From an uncultured Clostridia bacterium (GTDB lineage Bacteria; Bacillota; Clostridia; Oscillospirales; Acutalibacteraceae): DNA of 8,080 nt. The stretch's first letter is position 1. The number at the start of each line of letters is the position of its first letter. A program made the translations under genes and the position numbers. The notes under the pieces were generated by a model, which had not been told where the DNA came from, ran no database searches, and was given only the letters and a program-made list of their open reading frames with translations. Shown here one piece after another: positions 1 to 6,405 of this stretch. Location: contig CAMJHU010000069.1 of the NCBI GenBank assembly GCA_946405565.1, positions 1 through 8,080 on the forward strand, written 5' to 3'.

Positions 1-93
1 TGGGAAAACCTTTGCCTTGCAGCCGTATTTTTTGCAGATATCCTGATAGGCGCAAACCATACATTCGTTACCGCCTACGATTACGACACTCAT
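1..93 (-). CDS. DUF2325-type Cys-rich small protein, 5' end only
   Basis: Read on the minus strand from the ATG at 93, the first 31 residues begin MSVVIVGGNECMVC and continue to ...KAKVFP, where the window ends. Four cysteines are visible (residues 11, 14, 20, 25) after a short hydrophobic strand with a GG turn. This matches my memory of the N-terminus of DUF2325 proteins, small (about 100 aa) cytosolic proteins of unknown function common in Clostridia. The Cys spacing suggests a metal or redox centre, but that is inference. A ribosome binding site (GGAAAGG on the minus strand, about 101-107) lies at normal spacing upstream. The gene has its own promoter (235-266) and two copies of the palindrome shared with the ABC operon. 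The family call rests on the N-terminus only. Confidence 0.75.
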   Translation of the reverse strand, partial: MSVVIVGGNECMVCAYQDICKKYGCKAKVFP

Positions 94-133
94 ATTTATT
101 TCCTTTCCGCTTGCTTTTTATGTAATCCATTAA

Positions 134-149
134 GTTAGCTCTATCTAAC
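134..149. promoter_or_regulatory. Operator-like palindrome O1, GTTAG-N6-CTAAC
   Basis: GTTAG (134-138) and CTAAC (145-149) form a second perfect 5+5 inverted repeat with a 6-bp centre, 78 bp from O2 and inside the leader of the DUF2325-type gene, about 40 bp upstream of its start codon. It could act as a roadblock site or pair with O2 through looping. Both roles are inference from position. Confidence 0.55.
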
Positions 150-211
150 CCTATTTCAAAAAGATAAGCAAAGACTACCAAAAACGCAAGATACATAGCA
201 ACTTGCTAAGC

Positions 212-227
212 GTTAGTCTCTGCTAAC
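212..227. promoter_or_regulatory. Operator-like palindrome O2, GTTAG-N6-CTAAC
   Basis: GTTAG (212-216) and CTAAC (223-227) form a perfect 5+5 inverted repeat separated by 6 bp, just downstream of the minus-strand -10 box. The position would allow a repressor to block initiation or early elongation of the DUF2325-type gene. The same architecture recurs at 134, 2523 and 6097. The regulator is not in the window. Confidence 0.55.
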
Positions 228-234
228 TCCGGGA

Positions 235-266
235 ATTATAGTATCACAGTCATTTTCATTTGTCAA
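235..266 (-). promoter_or_regulatory. Minus-strand promoter for the DUF2325-type gene
   Basis: On the minus strand a perfect -35 TTGACA (261-266) is followed 17 bp later by TACTAT (238-243). A perfect TATAAT also occurs at 235-240, but at an overlong 20-bp spacing. The start would be near 230, giving a leader of about 135 nt before the ATG at 93. The palindrome at 212-227 covers the start of the transcript. Confidence 0.6.
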
Positions 267-392
267 GTGGTATTTTTCATATTTTCATATTCCTCAAAAG
301 TCATGTGTTCACACGCTTAATGATACAGCCTCTTTGTAAACGCAAACAATTTTTGCAGCGTGTTTTTATTCCAAATAGCAACGAGTTAATTT

Positions 393-452
393 TTAGGCGG
401 AACTACTTGATTTTTATAAAGGGATATGATAATATAGTTATATAAGACTAAC
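393..452 (+). promoter_or_regulatory. Promoter of the DUF6796-like gene with a degenerate operator
   Basis: A -35-like TTGATT (407-412) is followed 17 bp later by TAATAT (430-435) within the AT-rich run TATGATAATATAG. Immediately downstream, at the expected start site, GTTAT-N6-CTAAC (437-452) matches the GTTAG-N6-CTAAC palindrome with one change. Just upstream of the -35, TTAG-N6-CTAC (393-406) is another one-mismatch copy of the inner motif. The leader to the ATG at 519 would be about 75 nt. Confidence 0.45.
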
Positions 453-518
453 TGAAATTATCATTCATCGGCGTTCATGATGACCAGTATCAGATATAAA
501 AACCGGGACGAAACGAAA

Positions 519-1226
519 ATGAATCACTATAACACCATCGGAATCGACAGTCAGTTGGATTGGCTGAGAATCCGGAAGCTCTTATGCATCGGACTGTTTG
601 CCGCGTGTCTGGTGCTTGCGGGAGATATGATTCTCGGTTGGAGCGTGGCGGATGAAAATGTCGTTGTGCTTGGCACTTTCTCCAAGTATATCGGACTCTC
701 GGAACAGCGCATTTTTTGGTCGGCATTATTGGGATTGGTTGGAATTCCGCTGGAGGGACTCTGCTATTTTGGTATTTACAGGCTGATTGCGTGCAATTCC
801 ATGAAGCTGGCGCATATCTATCGGTCGGGCATTTTCGGCGTTCTGATGTTCGGAGCGCTGGTTCATGTGATGTGCTGCGCGTCGGTTTACTATCTGAACC
901 AGATGTATCAGTTACAATCCGACGCTGCTTTTGCAGAAACGATCCGATTTGCCAAATATTTTCTGCTGCCGGTCACGGGTCTGTTTTTGATATTCTTTCT
1001 GCTGCTGACGGTGACGCAAATCAGCGCGTTTCTCAAAGGTTACACGCCTTATCCCAAATGGTGCACCGTTTTCTCACCATTCTTCGGCGTGACAGCAATC
1101 TTAATCGCAAGAGTTGTCGGAAACCACGCGATCACCAACGCTCTATCCACCGGCTGGATCAGTATCGGAAATATCTGGATGTTCGTCGGTCTGCTGGTTA
1201 TGATGAACAAAGCAAAAAATCAATAG
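519..1226 (+). CDS. DUF6796-like multi-pass membrane protein
   Basis: A 235-residue, strongly hydrophobic protein. It begins MNHYNTIGID, followed by a short amphipathic stretch (DWLRIRK) and then about five or six membrane segments (roughly residues 20-42, 66-92, 100-128, 140-168, 178-200, 208-230). The blocks GDMILGW, SEQRIFWSALLG, GIPLEGLCYFGIYRL and IYRSGIFG resemble what I recall of DUF6796 proteins, uncharacterised clostridial membrane proteins; the name is from memory. An in-frame ATG at 477 would add 14 residues, but neither start has a convincing ribosome binding site. I prefer 519 because the sequence before it is polar and not family-like. The gene appears complete. Function unknown. 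Confidence 0.7.
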   Translation: MNHYNTIGIDSQLDWLRIRKLLCIGLFAACLVLAGDMILGWSVADENVVVLGTFSKYIGLSEQRIFWSALLGLVGIPLEGLCYFGIYRLIACNSMKLAHIYRSGIFGVLMFGALVHVMCCASVYYLNQMYQLQSDAAFAETIRFAKYFLLPVTGLFLIFFLLLTVTQISAFLKGYTPYPKWCTVFSPFFGVTAILIARVVGNHAITNALSTGWISIGNIWMFVGLLVMMNKAKNQ

Positions 1227-1240
1227 TATCTGATTATATC

Positions 1241-1429
1241 ATGAAAAGAAAGGTGTTAAATGCTGAAATGAAAGAAATATACGAAACGAAAATATCCGAC
1301 GCCAGATGGATTGCATATGATATTCCCGGAAATATCGGCTGGATTCTGTATTTTGTCGGACTTGTTCTTTGCTTTACCAATCAGAATACAAACTCTATGA
1401 TAGGGTTTGCTTCGACTACTTTCTGTTGA
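1241..1429 (+). pseudogene. N-terminal stub of a membrane protein
   Basis: An open frame of 62 codons beginning MKRKVLNAEMKEIYETK (an ATG at 1268 is an alternative start). It holds a soluble N-terminus, the block YDIPGNIGWILYFVGLVLCF that looks like the first membrane helix of a larger protein, and then stops abruptly after FASTTFC. AAAGGTG at about 1249-1255 could serve the internal start. It begins 14 bp after the DUF6796-like stop, so it was probably the next gene of the same operon. The abrupt end in mid-topology, followed by a different coding frame, indicates a deletion or frameshift rather than a native small protein. I do not recognise the family securely. Confidence 0.5.
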
Positions 1430-1584
1430 TGAGGTTTGAGTTCTTCCAGCATTATTTTCCGGAGGTAAGAAGCGTGTATCCGCTGAAAAAATACGGCTTT
1501 AATATCAAAAGCCAACTGATAAAGCTGCTGGTCATATTTCCCGCGGTTTCCGCACTGGCGGCGTGGATCTGCACGCTGTTTTGA
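1405..1584 (+). pseudogene. C-terminal tail of an unidentified membrane protein
   Basis: In a different frame from the preceding stub, residues FDYFLLMRFEFFQHYFPE continue through YPLKKYGFNI to a final hydrophobic helix (LLVIFPAVSALAAWICTLF) and TGA at 1582-1584. It reads like a natural C-terminus, and its stop overlaps the ribosome binding region of the next gene, as in translational coupling. No ribosome binding site or start fits it. The simplest reading is that a deletion near 1400-1430 joined the head of one gene to the tail of the same or a neighbouring gene out of frame. Family not recognised; the left boundary is approximate. Confidence 0.4.
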
Positions 1585-1598
1585 AAGGGGGTGAGCAT

Positions 1599-2435
1599 AT
1601 GAAATACATAGGTATGCCTCTTGGTATGTGGTTTCTGTTCAAAAAATCGTTTTGTGACAATCTGGTTCTTGTACTTGGCATGACGCGGGCAGAAGCGAAA
1701 TTGGTCACAAAACAGGCAAAGCCGGAATACAAGCGTATTATCTCTAAGCTGCCTGCATTTGAAAAAGGCGACCGGTTTAAAATGAACATCGTCAACTGCG
1801 CCATGTTTTCGGCATTCTACCTGCATATGCCTGAAAAGCCCGATATTGAACTGCTTAAGGGCATGATCTATACCGCGCTTGCTATAACCGCATTGTTTCT
1901 CGTGCTTTTTATCGTATTCGGATTGACCGATCTGGTTTCCGGCGCGCTGAAAACCGTGCTGTTCATCGTTTTTCTTGCCGGAACAGTCGTCGGTGCTTGC
2001 GTGTCGTTCTGGATGATCATGCTGTACCGCGCGTTTTCGTATAACGGTAAACGCAAAATGTCAAAGCAGATCATTGACGGGATTGCGGAATACGTTACGA
2101 TTCCCGACGGCGGCAAAGGGCTTGACGTCGGCTGCGGAAGCGGCGCGCTTTCCATTGTGATGAGCAATTACGTTTATCACAACATCCTGTCAAACGACCG
2201 TCAGGCGATTCTGCTGGAAACGCTCAGAACGCTGAAAAAAGGCGGCACGTTCGCGATTCACGATATTTTTTCAAAATCCAGATACGGCGATATGCAGGCG
2301 TTTGTGAAGAAACTGAAAGATATGGGGTATGAAAAGGTCGAACTCATTGATACGACAAACGGCAAATTCATGTCAAAGACTGAATCGATATGGATGGAAC
2401 TTTCAGGCTCGGCTTTACTTGTGGGAAGAAAGTGA
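1599..2435 (+). CDS. ATC-hydrolase-type N-terminus fused to an internally deleted SAM methyltransferase
   Basis: A 278-residue frame starting at the ATG at 1599, which has a strong GGGGGTG site 5 bp upstream; the GTG at 1563 is too early and lacks one. Residues 1-86 (MKYIGMPLGMWFLFKKSF ... FKMNIVNCAMFSAF) match the start of L-2-amino-thiazoline-4-carboxylic acid hydrolase family proteins, but the remainder of that domain (normally about 200 aa in all) is missing. From residue 88, two membrane helices lead to AFSYNGKRKMSKQII and the SAM-binding motif DVGCGSG (176-182), typical of membrane-anchored class I methyltransferases of Clostridia. After residue 186 the sequence jumps to SNYVYHNI, so about 60 residues of the Rossmann core (beta2 to beta4) are absent. 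The C-terminus (LKKGGTFAIHDI, SKSRYGDMQAFV, IDTTNG) is normal. Both joins keep the frame. Methyltransferase activity is unlikely. These families commonly sit beside ABC pairs like the one downstream. Confidence 0.7.
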   Translation: MKYIGMPLGMWFLFKKSFCDNLVLVLGMTRAEAKLVTKQAKPEYKRIISKLPAFEKGDRFKMNIVNCAMFSAFYLHMPEKPDIELLKGMIYTALAITALFLVLFIVFGLTDLVSGALKTVLFIVFLAGTVVGACVSFWMIMLYRAFSYNGKRKMSKQIIDGIAEYVTIPDGGKGLDVGCGSGALSIVMSNYVYHNILSNDRQAILLETLRTLKKGGTFAIHDIFSKSRYGDMQAFVKKLKDMGYEKVELIDTTNGKFMSKTESIWMELSGSALLVGRK

Positions 2436-2478
2436 TTGATGAAGTTACATGAAGGTTGCTATCATCGGTATTCACCGC

Positions 2479-2506
2479 CGCCTGTCTTCTATTGGAAGGA
2501 CAGGCG
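2479..2506 (+). other. Stem-loop upstream of the ABC promoter
   Basis: CGCCTGTC (2479-2486) pairs perfectly with GACAGGCG (2499-2506), and TTC/GAA can extend the stem past one bulged G. It lies between the chimeric gene and the ABC promoter, where a terminator would be expected, but no T-run follows (ATGCGTTTGAATAG), so a classical Rho-independent terminator is doubtful. Confidence 0.4.
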
Positions 2507-2512
2507 ATGCGT

Positions 2513-2540
2513 TTGAATAGTGGTTAGCTTAAACTAATCT
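2513..2540 (+). promoter_or_regulatory. ABC-operon promoter with embedded operator O3
   Basis: A -35-like TTGAAT (2513-2518) and a -10-like TAATCT (2535-2540) at 16-bp spacing bracket the inverted repeat GTTAG-N6-CTAAT (2523-2538), whose right arm overlaps the -10. A second small palindrome, TTAGCTAA (2546-2553), lies just downstream of the likely start. On the minus strand O3 reads TTAGTTTAAGCTAA, one base different from O4 at 6098-6111. The arrangement is typical of a repressor that competes with RNA polymerase. The regulator is unknown. Confidence 0.5.
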
Positions 2541-2576
2541 GTTTTTTAGCTAACAAAAACATAAGGAGGTTTGCTT

Positions 2577-4322
2577 ATGAAAGCAAAGCAAAAGTCCCCT
2601 TCTCCCATAGCGTGGGCGTTGGGGCAAACGGGAGGACACAAGGGGCAATATGTCATGAGCGTGTTCTTCGCCATTGTCGGCGTCGCATTTTCCGTTGCGC
2701 CATACTTTGTGGTTGTCGGCATCGTGAGAGGATTGATGGAAGTCAACAAAGACCTTTCCTATTATCTGATATGCTGTCTGATTATCTCGGGATTCTGGCT
2801 GGGACGTGTGCTGTTTCATGCGCTGAGTACGACCGCCAGCCATAAGGCAACATTCGCGGTGCTTGGCGAAATCAGAAAACGCTGCACGGAAAAGCTGACA
2901 AGAATGCCGCTCGGCGCGGTACTGGCGCAAAGCTCCGGCGCGTTGAAAAACACGCTGATCGAGCGGATCGACAGCATTGAAACGACGCTGGCGCATATCG
3001 TGCCGGAGTTCACGGCAAATCTGCTGATTCCGGTCATCATTCTCATTTATATTTTTACCATTGATTGGCGCATGGGTCTTGCGTCACTGGCGACCGTGCC
3101 GCTGGGGTTGTTCTGCTATGTGTTCATGATGGCGGGAAGCGCTAAGTTTTACCAGCGTACCGTTACCGCCACAAAAGCGCTGAACGACACGGCGGTGGAG
3201 TACATCGGCGGTATCCAGGTCATCAAGGTGTTCGGCAAGACGAAAAGCTCCTATGACCGTTTTGTGCATGATGCCTATGAGGCTTCGCACAGCTTTATTG
3301 ACTGGATGAGGGCAAGTATCATCCCGTTCACTTTTGCCATGGTAATTATGCCCGCCACAATGGTTTCCGTTCTGCCCATCGGCGGCCTTCTGGTTAAAGG
3401 CGGAACACTTGCGCCGCAGGATCTCATAACGATCATCATTCTTTCTGTCGGCATTATCACGCCGCTCATCACGCTGATGAGTTATTCCGATGACTTCCGC
3501 ACCATGGGAACCGTTTTTGGGGAAGTGCAGAATATTCTGAACGCGCCTGAAATGGTGCGTCCGGAAAGCGGAAACGCGCCGGAGGAGAACAGTCTGAAAC
3601 TGACAGACGTCCGTTTCTCCTATGAGGACAAAGAAGTCCTGCACGGCATTTCCATGGACATTCCGGAAGGCAGCTTTGTTGCGCTTGTCGGTCCCTCCGG
3701 CAGCGGCAAAAGCACGATTGCCCGGCTGATTGCCTCGCTCTGGGATGTCAGCAGCGGCAGTATTTCTCTCGGCGGCGAGGATATCCGCCATATTCCGCAG
3801 GAGGCGTACTCGGATAAGGTTGCCTTTGTCTCACAGGACAACTATCTCTTTAATATGACCGTAAGAGAAAACATCCGTCTCGGTCGGGCTGACGCGACGG
3901 ACGCGGAAGTGGAAGAAGCGGCAAGACGGAGCGGCTGCCATGAATTCATCATGGGTCTGGAAAACGGCTATGATACATTGGTTGGCTCTTCCGGCGGACA
4001 TCTGTCAGGAGGAGAGCGTCAGCGTATCTCTATCGCGAGAGCGATGCTGAAAGCCGCGCCGATCGTCATTCTGGACGAGGCCACAGCCTACACCGACCCG
4101 GAGAACGAAGCGGTCATTCAGCGCAGCGTCTCAAAACTCACAGAGGGAAAGACATTGATTGTCATCGCGCACCGGCTTTCCACGGTCACGTCCGCCGACT
4201 GCATTTATGTCATAAACGACGGCGCCATTGATGACAGCGGAACGCACGAGGAGCTGCTTTCCCGTCACGGACTGTATGAAACGATGTGGAACGCGCATAT
4301 GGAGGTGAAAGATCATGCTTAA
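2577..4322 (+). CDS. ABC transporter half-transporter 1 (membrane domain + ATPase)
   Basis: 581 residues, full length for a fused half-transporter. The ATG at 2577 is chosen because AAGGAGGT (2563-2570) ends 6 bp before it; the TTG at 2571 is too close. Residues 20-310 hold six predicted membrane helices of the exporter-type fold. The nucleotide-binding domain has Walker A GPSGSGKST (372-380), Q-loop SQDNYLF, signature LSGGERQR (476-483), Walker B IVILDE with catalytic Glu501, an unusual D-loop TDPENE, and H-loop His532. All catalytic residues are present. The 3' end overlaps the next ABC gene by 8 bp (ATGCTTAA), so the two are translationally coupled and should form a heterodimer in the cytoplasmic membrane. 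Sequence style and neighbourhood recall the IrtAB/YbtPQ class, which uses the exporter fold for metallophore uptake. Substrate and direction cannot be settled from the sequence. Confidence 0.9.
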   Translation: MKAKQKSPSPIAWALGQTGGHKGQYVMSVFFAIVGVAFSVAPYFVVVGIVRGLMEVNKDLSYYLICCLIISGFWLGRVLFHALSTTASHKATFAVLGEIRKRCTEKLTRMPLGAVLAQSSGALKNTLIERIDSIETTLAHIVPEFTANLLIPVIILIYIFTIDWRMGLASLATVPLGLFCYVFMMAGSAKFYQRTVTATKALNDTAVEYIGGIQVIKVFGKTKSSYDRFVHDAYEASHSFIDWMRASIIPFTFAMVIMPATMVSVLPIGGLLVKGGTLAPQDLITIIILSVGIITPLITLMSYSDDFRTMGTVFGEVQNILNAPEMVRPESGNAPEENSLKLTDVRFSYEDKEVLHGISMDIPEGSFVALVGPSGSGKSTIARLIASLWDVSSGSISLGGEDIRHIPQEAYSDKVAFVSQDNYLFNMTVRENIRLGRADATDAEVEEAARRSGCHEFIMGLENGYDTLVGSSGGHLSGGERQRISIARAMLKAAPIVILDEATAYTDPENEAVIQRSVSKLTEGKTLIVIAHRLSTVTSADCIYVINDGAIDDSGTHEELLSRHGLYETMWNAHMEVKDHA

Positions 4323-6054
4323 GGTAATTAAAAAGTTTTTTGCGTTCTGTGGGAAAGAAAACAGACGCAAGTTCATGACATCCGTCTGGCTCAGCGTGTT
4401 TCAGGCGATGTTTGAAGCCATGAAGATTCCCGCAATTGCGGCGATGATACGCGCACTGATGCGCGGAAACGTGGAAACAACGGATATCCTGCTTTCGCTG
4501 GGAATCATGCTGATCAGCATCATCGGCGCGGGACTTATCAAAGCAAAGGCCACCATGCTGCAAACCGAGGGCGGTTATGATACCTGCGCCAGAAAGCGGG
4601 TGGAAATAGCGGAACATATGCGCTATCTTCCCATGGGCTACTTCAATACAAACAGCCTTGGGCAGATCACATCGGTCACGACCAACGTGATGGAGAACCT
4701 TGAAAATGTAGCGACCCGAGTGGTAATGCTTGTCTGCGAAGGACTGCTCACGACGTCGCTTATCATCGTGATGCTTTTCTTCTTTGACTGGCGTATCGCC
4801 CTTGTCCTTCTGGCAGGATTCGCGCTGTTTCTTCTTGCCAACAGCCGTTTGCAGGCCGCTGCCGGAAAGCTGGCGGGAACAAAAATCAGTGCTGATGAAA
4901 AACTTGTGGAAAAGGTGCTGGAATATCTGCAGGGCATGACGGAAGTGAAGACCTATCATCTGACGGGAAAAAAGAGCAGGGAACTCAACGAAGCTATATC
5001 CGCCAACAGCAAGATCAATACGGATATGGAAATGACGATGATTCCGCTCATAACGGTGCAAAGCTACATTGCCAAGCTCACCGGCGTGGCGATGGTGGCG
5101 TGCTCCTGCGCCTTTTATTGCAGGGGCAGTATGGACGCTCTGACCGCTGTCGTGATGGTGATTTCTTCCTTCATCATCTATGCCAGCCTCGAAACCGCGG
5201 GCAACTATTCGGCGCTGCTTCGTGTGGTGGACGTCAGCGTAGACCGGGCGCAGGAAATCCTGGACACCCCGCAGATGGACATCTCCGGCGAGGTCATTTC
5301 TCCTGACACAAAGGATATCGCCGCGCAGGATATCACGTTTTCCTATGAGAAGCGGAACGTGATTGACGGCATTTCACTGCATATTCCCGAAAAGACCACC
5401 ACTGCCATTGTCGGTCCCTCCGGCGGCGGAAAGACGACGCTGGTCAACCTGCTCGCAAGGTTTTGGGATGTGGAGAGCGGCACAGTTTCACTTGGAGGTC
5501 GGAATGTGAAGGAGTATGATATGGATTCTCTGATGTCCCATTTCAGCTTTGTGTTTCAGAACGTCTATCTGTTCCACGATACGATAGCCAATAATATTTG
5601 TTTCGGACAGCCGGACGCGCCGATGGAAGATGTGATTGCCGCCGCAAAAAAAGCCTGCTGTCACGATTTTATTTCCGCGCTTCCCGATGGATACGACACG
5701 GTGGTAGGCGAAGGCGGCGCAAATCTGTCAGGCGGCGAAAGACAGAGAGTTTCCATTGCCCGCGCCATGATGAAGGACGCGCCTGTGATTTTCCTTGATG
5801 AGGCAACGGCGAATGTCGACCCGGAAAATGAGAATGACCTGATGCGCGCCATTCAGGCATTGACAGCGGAAAAGACCGTTATTATGATCGCTCATCGTCT
5901 TAAAACGGTGGAGCACGCCGATCAGATTCTCGTGGTAGACCGCGGCAGAATCGTTCAGCAGGGAACGCACGCCAGCCTGATAGAGCAGGACGGCATCTAC
6001 AAGGACTTTATCGGTCAGCGGCGTGAGGCTGCAAGCTGGAAGGTAAAACAATAA
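4315..6054 (+). CDS. ABC transporter half-transporter 2 (membrane domain + ATPase)
   Basis: 579 residues. The start ATG lies inside the end of the first ABC gene, with GGAGGTG at 4301-4307 as ribosome binding site. A short N-terminal helix (MLKVIKKFFAFCGKENRRKF) precedes six predicted membrane helices (to about residue 295). The ATPase domain shows Walker A GPSGGGKTT (367-375), Q-loop FQNVYLF, signature LSGGERQR (471-478), Walker B VIFLDE with catalytic Glu496, D-loop VDPENE, and H-loop His527. Unlike many heterodimeric exporters, neither subunit has a degenerate ATPase site, so two working sites are expected. It pairs with the upstream half-transporter. The intact state of both genes between decayed flanks suggests they are under selection. 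An IrtB/YbtQ-like role is the best guess, a drug or peptide exporter the main alternative. Confidence 0.9.
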   Translation: MLKVIKKFFAFCGKENRRKFMTSVWLSVFQAMFEAMKIPAIAAMIRALMRGNVETTDILLSLGIMLISIIGAGLIKAKATMLQTEGGYDTCARKRVEIAEHMRYLPMGYFNTNSLGQITSVTTNVMENLENVATRVVMLVCEGLLTTSLIIVMLFFFDWRIALVLLAGFALFLLANSRLQAAAGKLAGTKISADEKLVEKVLEYLQGMTEVKTYHLTGKKSRELNEAISANSKINTDMEMTMIPLITVQSYIAKLTGVAMVACSCAFYCRGSMDALTAVVMVISSFIIYASLETAGNYSALLRVVDVSVDRAQEILDTPQMDISGEVISPDTKDIAAQDITFSYEKRNVIDGISLHIPEKTTTAIVGPSGGGKTTLVNLLARFWDVESGTVSLGGRNVKEYDMDSLMSHFSFVFQNVYLFHDTIANNICFGQPDAPMEDVIAAAKKACCHDFISALPDGYDTVVGEGGANLSGGERQRVSIARAMMKDAPVIFLDEATANVDPENENDLMRAIQALTAEKTVIMIAHRLKTVEHADQILVVDRGRIVQQGTHASLIEQDGIYKDFIGQRREAASWKVKQ

Positions 6055-6065
6055 CTATTTTGGAG

Positions 6066-6083
6066 GAATTTTTTAAAAAATTC
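6066..6083. repeat. Perfect AT-rich palindrome after the ABC operon
   Basis: GAATTTTTTAAAAAATTC is a perfect 18-bp palindrome 11 bp after the second ABC stop codon and 2 bp before the next -35 box. With no spare bases for a loop and a pure A/T core it makes a poor terminator stem. Its A/T tracts just upstream of a -35 could act as an UP-element-like promoter enhancer. Both roles are inferred from position. Confidence 0.4.
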
Positions 6084-6085
6084 TC

Positions 6086-6114
6086 TTTACAAATAAGTTA
6101 GTTTATGCTAATAT
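6086..6114 (+). promoter_or_regulatory. Promoter with embedded operator O4
   Basis: TTTACA (6086-6091), a 17-bp spacer and TAATAT (6109-6114) form a good vegetative promoter. GTTAG-N6-CTAAT (6097-6112) fills the spacer and overlaps the -10, the same geometry as O3 at the ABC operon. A strong AGGAGGAA site follows at 6143-6150. The signals drive what is now only a hydrolase stub. Confidence 0.65.
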
Positions 6115-6153
6115 TGACATAAGGATTACAACATTTGTAAAGAGGAGGAACTA

Positions 6154-6405
6154 TTGACTGCCATGAAGAAAATGGAACAGCGCCTGTCAGAGCGTCCGCA
6201 TGAATGTGATGTACAATACTGCGTTTATGAACACGGAACACATTTTGTTTTCCCTGAGGGGCTGGTAAAAACGATTCTTCCTGTAGGCGGAGATTTGATT
6301 ACCAACGTGTTCGCCGCCGGAAGAAGCTATCCGAAGGAGTGCAAAGAAACAAGGATCGCCATTGATAAGGCGGTGACAGACGCAATCAGTGAGCGGAAGC
6401 TATAA
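6154..6405 (+). CDS. C-terminal stub of an alpha/beta hydrolase-type protein
   Basis: 83 residues. The TTG at 6154 is chosen because it lies 5 bp after GGAGG (6144-6148); the ATG at 6163 is 14 bp away. The body (LSERPHECDVQYCVYEHGTH, FVFPEGLVKTILPVGGD, AAGRSYPKECKETRIAIDKA) resembles the C-terminal end of alpha/beta hydrolases of the acyl-CoA thioester hydrolase/BAAT C-terminal type. The block YEHGTHFVFP would contain the catalytic-His loop. The hydrolase core, with the nucleophile elbow GxSxG and the acid residue, is absent, so it cannot be a working enzyme alone. The full promoter and ribosome binding site imply that a 5' deletion joined expression signals to the gene's tail, or that the fragment has been kept for another use. 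The family call is from memory of the C-terminal pattern. Confidence 0.55.
   Translation: MTAMKKMEQRLSERPHECDVQYCVYEHGTHFVFPEGLVKTILPVGGDLITNVFAAGRSYPKECKETRIAIDKAVTDAISERKL

Noticed and set aside
309..375. Possible terminator around ACGCAAACAATTTTTGCAGC followed by GTGTTTTT
   Set aside because: The arms pair only with bulges and mismatches, and no gene upstream on the plus strand needs a terminator.
260..445. A 61-codon plus-strand frame in the AT-rich upstream region
   Set aside because: It overlaps the promoter, has no ribosome binding site and has biased Phe/Ile/Leu content expected from AT-rich DNA. The region 267-406 holds nothing else I can support.
716..1240. The first part of a long plus-strand frame overlapping the DUF6796-like gene
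   Set aside because: Its translation is Arg/Ser/Asp-rich and overlaps a clear membrane protein. Only its last section from 1241 looks like protein.
1599..2435. Reading the gene as a genuine bifunctional ATC hydrolase-methyltransferase
   Set aside because: Both domains are incomplete: the hydrolase lacks more than half of its length and the methyltransferase lacks its central strands. A natural fusion would keep complete domains.
2449..2520. A 23-codon frame starting MKVAIIGIHRR before the ABC promoter
   Set aside because: The opening resembles the start of an NAD-binding protein, so it could be another stub, but there is no ribosome binding site and it runs through the stem-loop. Too little to call.
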